From Pomacea canaliculata (lineage: Eukaryota > Mollusca > Gastropoda > Architaenioglossa > Ampullariidae), in the NCBI RefSeq assembly GCF_003073045.1, contig NC_037596.1, positions 27,564,392-27,628,391 on the forward strand: 64,000 nt of DNA, given 5' to 3'. The notes below the pieces were generated by a model. That model was given only the letters and a program-made list of their open reading frames with translations. It had not been told where the DNA came from and ran no database searches. Positions 24,060 to 36,100 of the stretch are shown in pieces. Both the position numbers and the translations under genes were made by a program. The stretch's first letter is position 1. Every line of letters starts with the position of its first letter.

Positions 24060-25680
24060 ACTACATTGATTCGCGCTATCATCGCTTAGTTTGGATTATT
24101 TCTACCGAAATTGTGACAAGGAAAAACATCGTATAGCTTGTTAACAGCCAATGATAAGCAAATTATTTGCTTTCTTCACAGTGTTTGTTAAAATGGAAGC
24201 AAACTAACAAAGAAAAGTAAATAAATGTACCATATGCATTGAAAAAGTTCATTTTAAAATCATCAGCTTTTGTTTGTCTCTAATTGTGTGTGTGTGTGTG
24301 GTTTCAATCTTCTTTAATATTTTCTTCTTTATTTTTTATTTATTTACTGTTAAATATACGGTTACTGCTAGTTTGAACTTTATATATATAGATATATAAC
24401 TGTTTCATTAAAATTATATTGTTTTCTTATGGTAATTGTGAGTCCGTGTATATATAAATGATACGTGAATAAATGATGTAAGTATGCGTTAGTGTGAGTG
24501 TTTGTTTGAGTAAATTTAGTAGGACTTGCTGTTAATTTATGGTAAAATATCTCTCTCAGTCACACGCGCGTGCGCAGATACACACACACGGGCGGGACTA
24601 CATACACATCTTAGTCATTGACATCACAGAACGACAGAAAAAATGCAATATGGATTTTATCTGGTGTTATCAATTTCTATAATTATATGCACACAAGTTT
24701 TTTTTTTCTGTTTAATACTATGTAAGTAATAAAAAGAGGAAGAACTCTTACACGCTTAGCATTTCTGGTAGATTGTCAAACGCGGTTTTCTCCCTTGATT
24801 AATCGCTCTGCAAGCAAAGTGCTTGAAAATAGTGCATGCTAACTACAGATGTATATCTTACAGTGAAATATGACATTGTTTTTAAATGTACATATTTTTT
24901 CTTAGAAAGAATGAATGTAAGAAAATTTACACTCGTTTCAAACACATGTAACTTACTATGCTGCCCACATAGATCTTCTCCCCTCTGATGCTGGGTGTCA
25001 CGTGTGGCCTCATGTGTATTCAAAGCAGCCAGGAAGCTGAACAACTCAGGTATTTTTGCTTTGCTCGCGGCGTGGTGTTACCTGTCTAAATATGTCGCCG
25101 TCTATGATTTGTGTGTGCGTATGACTTACTCTTTAGCTAATAATAAGTGGGAAATAGAAGAGATGCTAAAAGAAGTTAAAATGTTTCCTTCAAGTAAGCA
25201 GTTGAACTCACAGCAGACGACATGTACAGGTGAAGTCAGACACAAGTAGATGACACACTGTTTGTTCACTTGCCTGTCACACCTACACACTGGTGGAATG
25301 ACTAGGCAGCAACAATGTCAACACCTTCAAGATTTCAGAGCAAGTCCTAGATACCAAGAGATGCCTCAGCTGTCATTTATTTCATTAAGTTAAGAATTAA
25401 AAGGGAAAAACTAAAAATATATACGAAACATATTTTTCCATTAAACCCAGCGTGAAATATTGTTTTGATATATATATATACCCATAAAATATCTCTTTAT
25501 AGATATACATGGATTTCAAATAAATCGGAATTTTAAATGCAAAATATTAAAAGGTTTACAAATGAAAGAGTTTTCTTTTAACTGTGATTGTCATTAAATC
25601 TTACAATATAAACTCCAAAAAAAAAAGAAAAAAAATCTTTTCCTTTCATCTGGCAGTTAATAAATACGGTCATCAATAAA
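24060..25680. other. Spacer between receptors C and D
   Basis: Holds the 3' flank of gene C (AATAAA near 24220, a TG run at about 24282-24300 and a shared 3'-flank block at 24735-24850), then sequence also seen 3' of gene F (39515-40810), including GACGACATGTACAGGTGAAG. No coding region recognised. Confidence 0.6.
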
Positions 25681-26586
25681 GCAAATGAACATTATCACAC
25701 AATAGCATCATAGTGCGAGCACATTTTATAAAACAAACCCCTTCGATTGTAGAAGTTTGTGTCAATCAAGAATACAAGTTTCAGCCCTTCAAGCGACGTC
25801 CGTATTGGTATCAGCCACATAGGAAAGTGAAATTAATATTAACACCGGAACCTTTTATCTGTCTAAGTTGAGAACCAGGGATGATGAGAAGTATGGACAC
25901 ACTGTCCAGAACTACAAATCTCACAATCACTTAAATAAGCTTATTAAGTACGGTGGTACCAGAGAGAGAGAGAGCTTGAGTATGGTCGCACCCACAAAGG
26001 ATAGGCTTGCAAATAAAATAAAGCCTTTGACAATGAAACTTCACACATGTACAAATGTCAGTTTAATCATTTGACATTTTAAGCATTTAATAAAACTAAG
26101 TTAATTTTCTAATAAAGCGGCCGACACACCATCTGTCAAATTATTTCCTGTATTCTCGTCTAGTAGTAAGCAACTGCGTATTAAAAACAAACAACTGAAC
26201 AACGCAGTTCATTGCATGTGATCAACATAGACTTATTGTACTGGTGTCTACGGCTTTGTATACGTTTGTATGTATGTACATTTTTGTAATTAGACTGCAA
26301 TGGTAAAAACGTATTTAAGAAATTAATACGCACTACGTTAATTGTGCAAGTGCAAGTGTTTAACTTTTTACTGACAGCCCGGTATTATTTCGCCAGACTT
26401 TCAAACAAGGAGGAAGGTATTCAGTATATTTTGCTGGCTATCGGAAGATAACGAGGTCTTACATTGTGAACTGTACACGGACTACATTCCAGGTTTTGAC
26501 CTTTGTCATAGCATCGAAAACCAGTTCTCTAGTCCCTTCTTATGTGTGAAAATCTACATTGTGTGACAGAAAAGTAAAGAAGAAAG
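25680..26586 (+). repeat. Duplicated 5' flank of receptor D
   Basis: Same block as upstream of genes C, E and F, including CCGGAACCTTTTATCTGTCT and the GAGAGA run. Nothing coding is seen. It presumably carries the promoter. Confidence 0.6.
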
Positions 26587-28730
26587 ATGACACTCATAGT
26601 GTGGACAGTGTACTGTGTTCTTCTACTTTCTGGTTGTTCGGGTAACTGAGTATTTTATGTTATTATCATGCGTATAATATTATAATAGTTTAAAACAAAT
26701 ACATTTTAATTTAATCGTATGAACTTAGTACTTATTTGTTCTTACAAATTATAAGGAAACTTTTAGAAAACTAATTTGTATGTCTTGCTTTGGTTTCAGA
26801 TATTAAAGTATACCAATATTTTAAAACACTGGTGCAAGCGCTGTAGACTAAGAGTTAGTACACACGATCCAATTGGAATTTAAGATGACTATGTACACCG
26901 ACTTTAACAAAGAAAAGTGTGATTATTTGGTCATTTTACAGCTCTCAGTATTCAGCAGTGTTCATCTGGAAAACAGTACGTTTATGAACAAAGCACTGTA
27001 CACCTCAGTTGCGGTCAGTGCAGCGATAAGATACAATGGTTTGTTAGGGGCAACAACGATCAACGTGATAAATACGTTGGCGAGTGCACTGAAATCACGT
27101 GCAACGTTGAAGACAACTCTGCCTTTCGTTTAGCAGCAGATACGAGCAACAAACTTTACAGCAGTAAGCTTGACATTATTAACATCCAACGACTGGATCC
27201 ACTTCATGTATCGTGCTGGTGTTACCGCTTGTACACAAATAATTTTTATGGAAGTTATTACTCCAAAGCCAGTGATTCGTGCAAGCTTATCACAGGTACG
27301 CGGAATCTGAGAGAGATGCAGAAATGTATAAAATCATTTCTTTTTAAATTTTACTGATTTGCAGAATTATCTTTCCCTCCTATTGCATTGACTGTATGAG
27401 TATCCTGAGTGTGTGCAAAATAAACCTAAAATCATTGTAGTGGTCAGATGACTTAAAGTTTAATCATGGGGATTGCCTCTATATTTCATGAAGCACTAAA
27501 GAAGCCTTTGAAAAGGTTTTTAGATAGCGTCACAGGCACTTTTTTCCTTCAGACTGTACAGGTTTACAGTGAGGTTGTTTTTGGTAATATAACAATTCAC
27601 AATAAACGAGATGCCATACCGCGGTTTTCCAAAGGCAATGAAATTTGAGTGTGTTTAAAGGCTTCTTACGCATGTTTTAATTCTTTTATTACATTGTGAG
27701 CTCAGTGCCTATCAGCATTGTCCAGGGGAGCTGCAGTGTACAGCTGTCAGGATGGAAAGTGTCCGGAGTGTGTACAGTTCAATGGCTGGATGGTCAAACT
27801 ACTCCTATGTGCAAATGGAGTTTGAACTACAAGGTGTGAATATTTAAAGATTGTATATTTTCTCAAATGTGTTTCTTTTTAACCAAACTTTATTTTGTAC
27901 ATGTAAGAACAAAGTATGGTCTCTCTAGTTCTTTAAACCGAAGTTAAACATCGAAATGAAAAAAAAAATATCCTTAACATATATATATATAAGTAATACT
28001 GAGAAATCTGTATAGAAATTAATTTTATTCTGCGTTGCATCTTTTCCAATGATTTACTGGTTTCAACTGTTTCTGCGTTTTAATAATTTTGTGTCTTTGT
28101 AAAAAATAATATGTTTATTAAAAGTAGTTATAAATGCGTTGAAAGAGACCGAGTACATGTGCTCAGAAGTATGTCGTCTAAACAGCGCGTGGAGTAATTT
28201 AATCGTTACTTTTTAAGATGATTACGAATAATATAGTAGTTAAAGTGTTTCTTTAAATTAAAATCCTATGCAGAGCGGAGAACGTGAACTACACCATTTA
28301 CAAGGCCCAACGACATCTGACCAGCGTGGGTCATCCTCGTACAATACAAGAAACTGTACGCTGGAGGTCGACATGCCTGTGGATGATGGTGATTATACCT
28401 ACAGTGTCACAGTGCCCTCCCACCCAGCGGATCGTTTCTCAAAGACACTTCGCATTGGTAACTAAATACTTTTAAAACATTAAAACACGAATTCTTGAAG
28501 CCGAGTGTTTCTAATAGATATGAATATCAAACAATAGATTTTATATCTTCAAAATGTATATAATTTGCGCAGAGCAGCCAGAGGGACCCAAGCACAACTG
28601 TCCAGAAATGGTTCTTGAAGGTTTCGGCATCAACTGCACATGCTATACATCAAAAATTGGGAATCCTCCTGCACACATTGTGTTTATTACATCTAATTCT
28701 AACGATGTTAGTACTGTACTCAATTATTAA
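26587..28730 (+). CDS. Ig-type receptor D: chimeric, truncated, predicted secreted
   Basis: Five exons join in frame to 292 aa: 26587-26641 (signal peptide MTLIVWTVYCVLLLSGCSG), 26942-27295 (Ig1), 27706-27833 and 28274-28457 (Ig2), and 28573-28730. The last is the first half of an Ig3 exon that runs, at about 28680, into unrelated sequence and stops after VSTVLNY. Ig1 has VHLSCGQC, the core Trp in IQWFV and HVSCWC. From about 28735 the DNA matches the 3'-UTR of receptor B, including a shared polyadenylation region (AATAAA at 28890). Gene D thus looks like a deletion fusion of an F-like 5' part to a B-like 3' end. It lacks a membrane segment and tail, so the product would be soluble with half an Ig3 domain. 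It may be a decoy or a dying gene; every exon seen is open. Confidence 0.72.
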
Positions 28731-28974
28731 CTCAAATCTTGCGTGAAAGTTTTGTATCTCTTGTGAGCTCTACCTCTGTGCCGTACATTGATGATCTCAA
28801 AACCACTGGATTGAAATATTCTATCGCCTTATTTACATAACTATTTTTGGAAAATGAAAAAAGTGTAAGCTTGCTAGTTTATTTATCAAAATAAAGCAAA
28901 CGGGAAATTACCTGTTAAAATCGCCTAAATAATTATATTTACACAATTTATCATGTGTGCTTAATGAAGACGTA

Positions 28975-30557
28975 AATTACAATAAAAAGAAAACTCTTAC
29001 ATGCCTAGTAATTATTGTGCAATGTCAAAATATGTTAATTCCCTTGTGTAGCATTGTGTTGATATATATATATACCCATACAATACCTCTGTTTTATATA
29101 ATATATATATGTACAAGGATTTCAAATAAATCGGAATTTCAACTGCAAAATATTAAAAGCTTTACAAATGAAACATTTTTCTTTTAACTGAGATTGTCAT
29201 TAAATCTTACAATATAAACTCCAAAAAATGAAAGAAAATCTTGTCTTTTCATCTGCCAGTTAAATACGGTCAGCAATAAAGAAAATTAACATTATCACAC
29301 AATAGCATCATAGACATTTCCATAAAGGGATACTCAAGGCTTGTGATAAGGCTGTGATGACGGTCAAACGTTTCAAAAATATATTTAGTTACAATGACAG
29401 ACCACGAGAGCGATACAGGAGAAATGAAAGATGCTTTTCTCCCTTCATTACCACTTATTAGCACTATTTCGGTTGCCGATGTTTATAAAAATCGAAAAAA
29501 TCGTGTGAAATCGACCCTTGTGTCCTTCCGAAAAAAAAAAGAGTCCCGTGTAATTTCTCTTATTAAACACAACATTCTACTAAAAACCTTCAACGTTTTC
29601 CACATGAACACACATATAAATAGACGAGATTCAAATTTATCCTACTCTTTACGAGATTCTAAGCAGTTTTATTTTGCCTTTAGAATCCCTTTAAGACAAT
29701 TTTAATTGAAAGCATTCCTGGACATCTCTTATGCAAACACATTTTATAAAACAAACCCATTAGATTGTAAAAATTTTTGCAATCAGGAATACAAGTTTCA
29801 GCCCTTCAAGCGACGTCCATATTGGTATCAGCAACATAGGGAAGTGAAGTGTTGACATCGGAACCTTTTATCTGTCTAAGATGGGAAACAGGCATGATGA
29901 CAAGTAGAGACACGTTGCGCAGAACTGCAAATCTCACAATCACTTAAATGAGCTTATTAAGTACGGTGGTACGAGAGAGAGAGATAGCTTGGTGTTTGCA
30001 ATATGTTTGCAAATAAAATAAAGCCTTTGACTATAAAACTTCACAAATGTACAAATGTCAGCATGCGACAGTTTAATTTTTTGACATTTTAAGTATTTAA
30101 TAACACTAAGTTAATTTTCTAATAAAGCGGCCGACACACCATCTGTCAAATTATTTCCTGTATTCTCGTCTAGTAGTACAGTGAGCAGTGCAGGTCATTG
30201 CATGTGATCAACATAAACTTATTGTACAGTTGTCTACGGTTTTGTATACGTTAGTATGGATGTGCATTTGTGTAATTAGACTGCGATAGTAAAAACTTAT
30301 TTAACAAATTAACACGCACTACGTTAATTGCGCAAGTGTTTAACTTTCTACTGACAGCCGGGTATTATTTCGCCAGAGTTTTACACAAGGAGGAAGGTAT
30401 TCAGTATATTTCATGGCTATCTGAAAAGAAAGTGTCTCACATTGTGAACTGTACACGGACTACACTCCAAGTTTCGACCTTTCTCAGAGCATCGAAAACC
30501 ACTTCTCTAGTCTCTTCTTATCTGTGAAAATTCAAACAGAAAAGCGACAGAAGAAAG
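28975..30557. other. Spacer between receptors D and E, with MITE and duplicated 5' flank
   Basis: Contains a shared 3'-flank block (28985-29045), AT-rich DNA also seen before gene D, a 366 bp TTAA-flanked MITE (29326-29691) and the duplicated 5' flank ending at the start codon of gene E. No gene recognised. Confidence 0.6.
29326..29691. mobile_element. MITE with TTAA-type target site
   Basis: It starts AGGGATACTCAAGG and ends AGAATCCCT, with TTAA after it and ATAA (a one-base change) before it. The unoccupied site is visible in gene C flank near 16960 as TCCTTAAGACGAC, so the insertion is defined by comparison. TTAA targets suggest a piggyBac-like source, but no transposase is present. Related copies lie at 49109 and about 53500-53700. 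Confidence 0.75.
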
Positions 30558-31772
30558 ATGACAATCAGAGTATGGACAGTGTATTGTGTTCTTCTACTTT
30601 CTCTTTGTTCGGGTAACTGAGTTTTTATGTTATAATCATGACTATCATATTATAATAATTAATACATTTTAATCTAATTGTATGAGTTTGTACTTATTTG
30701 TTCTTACAAGAAATGCTAAGATGATATTTGATCAGGTTTTGATATCAAATGATAAGAAAACTTTCAGAACACTAATTTGTGTTTCTTGCTTTGGTTTCAG
30801 ATATTAACAAGTATACCAATGTTTTAAAACACTGTTACAAGTGCTATAGACGTAACGTTAGTACACACATTCCAATTGGAATTTAAGATAAATATGTATA
30901 CAGACTTTAAACAAAAAGATAAGTGTGATTCTTTGATCATTTTCCAGCTCTAAGTATTCAGCAGTGCTCATCTGGACAGATGTACGTTAATGAAGAAACT
31001 ACTGAACACCTAAGTTGCGGTGAGTGCATGTATAACATACGATGGTTTGTTACGGGCGACAATGATCAAAGTGAGAAATTCGTTGGCGAGTGCTTTCAAA
31101 CCAAGTGCTACGTTAACGACAACTCTGCCTTTCGTTTAGCCGCAGAAATGAGAAACGAAGTTTTCAGCAGTGTACTTGACATTATCAAGATCCAACAACG
31201 TGAGCCACTTCACGTATCGTGCAGGTGTCACGAATTTCATATTTATGTAGGGAATTACATGGATGGCATTGCTTCGTGCAACCTTATCACGGGTAAGCAG
31301 AATCTGACAGAGATGCAGAAATGTATAAACTTTTTCTGTTTATATTTTACTGTTTTGCAGAATAATCTTTCAATCTTTTAATCCCATTTCTGTTTTCTTT
31401 TTAGGAATTGGCTATATGAATGTCACTGATATGCCAAATGGATCTGGGTTTGGAGTGGATGATGATCTTTTGAGTCCAGGATTTGGAGATACAGAGCCTG
31501 ATTCAAGAGTAAGATTTGTTCAGTTAAATCATAGGAAAGATGAATATTATCAATGACGTCATATCTATATATATTTAATTACAATAAAATTATTTGCATA
31601 CAGTCACGACCTCTTCTAACAAACGAAGTGATAAATAAATTGCGTACTTTTACGTATAAATAATCTCTCATGTAAAGATGTTTTTGTCAATCTGTTTTTT
31701 TTAAAGTTTGTTAGCAGAGCCTGACATTTTTTTAACGTACAAATGTTGAAACAGGTAAAGTCTGCAGAGTGA
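30558..31772 (+). CDS. Ig-type receptor E: one Ig domain joined to a short tail remnant, predicted secreted
   Basis: Four exons join in frame to 173 aa: 30558-30612 (signal peptide MTIRVWTVYCVLLLSLCSG), 30948-31292 (Ig1), 31405-31508 (a B-like second tail exon with IGYMNV, which fits the ITIM consensus) and 31755-31772 (five codons and a TGA). Ig2 to Ig4, membrane exon and first tail exon are absent. The intron at 31293-31404 starts like the post-Ig1 intron of D and F and ends like the intron before tail exon 2 of B, which marks a deletion near 31375. The final exon lost part of the B-like sequence that carries EYNILH, so the frame stops early. Without a membrane helix the product would be secreted, and its former signalling motif could not work. 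Soluble decoy or relic. Confidence 0.65.
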
Positions 31773-32039
31773 ATAAAGAATACAACATACTACATTTTCA
31801 AGTAGATTGTTGCTGGCATGAGGATCACGACAACAACTACAACCGTTTTGACCTGAAATAACATTTGTCTTCATGCATCCTGCTTTGTGAAATGTGTCGA
31901 GGTCTGCCAGAGTTGTTTAGTCTCATGTAGAGATTACTTCTTTTGACATTCTGAGGTGTGAAACATACTGTTGAGATTGTAGACAAATGGACTTTATTGG
32001 TAACACTGTTGTGAATTTGTATTGAAATATAGTCACTTT

Positions 32040-33112
32040 AATAATATAATAAAATAAATTTAAAAGCTTTACAAATGAAAGTTTTCTTTTAACTGAGATT
32101 GTCATTAAATCTTACAATATAAACTCCAAAAAATTGAAAGAAAATCTTTTCCTTTCATCTGGCAGTTACAGACGGTTACACAATAGCATCATAGACATTT
32201 CCTTAAGACGACTTTAATTGAATGCATTCATGTTCATCTCTAGTGCAAACACATTTTATAAAACAAACGCCTTAGACTATAAGACTTTGTGTCAATCAAG
32301 AATACAAGTTTCAGCTCTTCAAGTGACGTCTGTATTGGTATGAGCACCATAGGGAAGTGAAGTATTAGCATCGGAAAATTTTATTTGTCTAAGCTGGGAA
32401 ACAGGGATGATGAGAAGTAGGGACACACTACACAGAACTACAAATCTCACAATCACTTAAATAAATTTATTAAGTAATGTGGTACGAGGGAGAGAGGGAG
32501 CTTGAGTATGGTCGCACCTACGAGTGATAGACTTACAAATAAAATTAGGCCCTTGACCATAAAACTTCATATATTTACAAATGTCGGGATGAGACAGTTT
32601 AATCTTTTGACATTTTAAGTATTTAATAACATTAAATTAATTTTCTGAGAAAGCAGCCCACGCACTATCGGCCAGATTGTTTCCTGTATTCTCGTCTAGT
32701 AAACATACTCGTATTAAGAGAACAACAAGTAAACAATGCAGGTCATTGTGTGAGATCAACAACAAACTATTGTACAGGAATCTACTGTGTTGTATGCTTT
32801 TGTATGAATGCACATTTTTAAATTAGGCTGCAATAATAAAAACACATTTAACAGGTTAACACGCTCTATGTTAATTGCGGAAGTATTTAACGTTCTACTG
32901 ACAGCCGGATATCACTTCGCCAGAGTTTCATACAAGGAGGAAATAATTCAGTTTAGTGTACTATCTGTGGGAGAACAAAGTGTTCTTAAATTATCAACTA
33001 CACCCTACTGCATTGCAAGTTTTGAACTTTGTCAGGGCATTGAAACCCTGTTGTCTATCTAGTCTCATGTGTCAATAGCAAAATTGTATGACAGAAAAAG
33101 GATAGAAAAAAG
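32040..33112 (+). repeat. Duplicated 5' flank of receptor F
   Basis: Matches the blocks upstream of genes C, D and E. It lacks the MITE seen before gene E. No coding region seen; presumed promoter side. Confidence 0.6.
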
Positions 33113-36100
33113 ATGACATTCAAAGTGTGGACAGTGTACTTCATTCTGCTACTGTCTGGTTGTTCAGGTAACTGAGTTATTTATATTATTATTGTAAGTA
33201 TATAATAATAGTTTTCAACAAGTAAGTTATAGTATAAGCTCCGTACTTATTTGTTCTTAGAAGAAATAGAGGATATTTGAGCTTCATATATAAAATTAAA
33301 AGGAAACTTTTAGTAACTAATTTGTCTTTCCTGTTTTGATTTCAGACATTAAAAAGTATACTGATGTTTTAAAGCACTGTTACAAGTGGTATAGACGTAA
33401 CTCAATCATTTTCAATTTTAAGATAAATATTTACACAGACTTTAACGGAGATAAGAGACACTAAGCTATTTTAAAATTGACAGGCTCGACATGCCATTTA
33501 GGTAAATGTTTGCCTATGGTCTTCGTTGGTGTTGGTGTTGTTAATGTGATTATTTGGTCATTTTACAGCTCTCAGTATTCAGCAGTGTACATCTGGAGAG
33601 AAGTACATTAATGAACAAACCACTGTACACCTCAGGTGCGGTCAGTGTAGCGATAAGATACAATGGTATGTTAGGGGCGACAACGATCAACGTGATAAAT
33701 ACGTTGGCGAGTGCACTAAAGTCACGTGCAACGTTGAAGACAACTCTGCCTTTCGGTTAGCAGCAAACATGAGAAAAAAATTTTACAGCAGTGAACTTGA
33801 CATTATTAACATCCAACGACGGAACCCACTTCACGTATCCTGCTGGTGTTACCGCTTCTACACAAATCTTTTTTATACAAAGTACTACTTCGAAGCCAGT
33901 GCTTCATGCAAGCTTATCACAGGTACGCGGAATCTGACAGAGATGCAGAAATGTATACAATTTTTCTGTTTAAATTTTACTGATCTGCATAATTATATTT
34001 CCCTCCTATTGCATTGACTGTATGAGTATCCTGAGTGTGTGCAAAATAAACCTAAAATCATTGTAGTGGTCAGATGACTTAAAGATTAATCATGGGGATT
34101 GCCTGGTATATCTAATGAAGCACTAAAGAAGCCTTTGAAAAAGTTTGATTATAATACTTTGTATAGAAACTTCTGTATAAAGACATTAATGTAAACAGCC
34201 TCAAAAATGTCCCCATAACAAATACAAACCTTTCTGTTTTATTATTGTAGTGCACTGTGACGTCACAGCACCATGTTGTTTAAATGTAACTTGCTGCTGC
34301 TGCTGATGATGATATCGGTTTGTAATGCGCAGGTATCCATTCAGAAGAATGCTCATTTGCTCACAAAAAAACCCCACAAAAAAAAAACCAAAAGTGAAAA
34401 AATAAAGTGAACAAATATATAAAACACCAAGAAAGTAAAACACTAGAGACAGAAGTGTTTCTTGGTTGTTTAAGACTGTTTTGAAAAGAAATTTCCATCT
34501 TATTGGTGGCGCAATGGTTAACGCTTGTCATGATTGCAGTGGGGCTGTTAGACGTTTTCAGAAAGTGTCACAGGCACTTTTTTTTCCTTCAGACTGTACA
34601 TGTTTACAGTGAGGTTGTTTTTGGTGAAATAACAATTCACCTCCGCCCTTGGTTTAACACATTAAATTAGACCTGAGTTCTTCCAAAGGCAATGAAATGT
34701 GAGTATGTTTAAAGGCTTCTTACGCATGTTTTAATTCTTTTATTACATTGTGAGCTCAGTGCCTATCAGCATTGTCCATGGGAGCTGCAGTGTACAGCTG
34801 TCAGGATGGAAAGTGTCCGGAGTGTGTACAGTTCAATGGCTGGATGGTCAAACTACTCCTACGTGCAAATGGAGTTTGAAATACAAGGTGGGAATCTTTA
34901 CAGATTTTATATCTTCTCAAATGTGTTTCTTTTTAACCAAACTTTATTTTGTACATGTCAGAGCAGAGTAAAAACTCATAATAGTCTCTCTAGTTCTTTA
35001 AACCGAAGTTAAACATTTAAATGAAAAAAATATCCTTTCCATCTATATATATATAAAGGTAATACTGAGAAATCAGTAAATAAGTTAATTTTATTTGGTG
35101 TTGCACCTTTTCGATTGTTTTACTGGTTTTAGCTGTTTCTGCGTTTTAATAATTTTATGTGTTTGTAAAAAATATGTTTTCTAAAAGTTATAAAGAGACC
35201 GAGTGCGTGTGCCCAAAAGTATGTCGTTTACGCAACGCGTGGAGTAATTTAATCGTTACTTTTTAAGATGATTACGAATACTATTGTAGTTAAAGAGTTT
35301 CTTTAAAGTAAACTCCTATGCAGAGTGGAGAAAGTGGCCTACATCATTTACAAGGCCCAACGTCATCTGTCCAGCGTGGGTCTACATGGTACAATACAAG
35401 AAACTGTACGTTCGAGGTCGACATGCCTGTGGATGATGGCGATTATACCTACAGTGTCACAGTGCCCTCCCACCCAGCGGATCGTTTCTCAAAGACACTT
35501 CGCATTGGTAACTATTTACTTTCAAAACTTTAAAACACCAATTCTTGAATCCGAATGTTTCTATGAGATATGAATGTCAAACAAAAGCTTTTATATACCC
35601 AAAATGTATAATTTGCGCAGAGCAGCCAGAGGTACCGCAGCACAACTGTCCAGAAATGGTTCTTGAAGGGTCCAGTATCAACTGCACATGCTATACATCG
35701 AAGATTGGGAAACCACCTGCACACATTGCGTGGTCTGAATCAAATAACGAGCATCTGGCTGTGGAAAATATATATAGAGGAGGAAGCGGCGCCCTTTTTA
35801 CTTGCAAGCTTTTGTGGGGAGCCATCAGTAAAGAAACGATATACACCGTTAGAGTAATGAGTAAGTAACGTTTTACTTACTGCTTCATTTGTATGGCAAT
35901 CATTTCAGTTTCAATGTCAGCATGTGTTTCTTCTTCTCTTGCTTTGCCAGTCTCACAACTAAGTAATGGATTTTACTATTGTATATACAAAAATGTCCTA
36001 AGTTTTCAAATATAATGCCAATTTTAGTATTTTCTTACTTTTAAACAGAGGAATTAAAGAATCAAACTAAATGCCTTTATTTTCTCATCCTCCATGTAAC

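Noticed and set aside
26873-27133. 86 aa open frame on + strand
   Set aside because: It is a shadow in another frame of the Ig1 exon of gene D. The true frame, with conserved Cys and Trp, has no ATG of its own because it is an internal exon.
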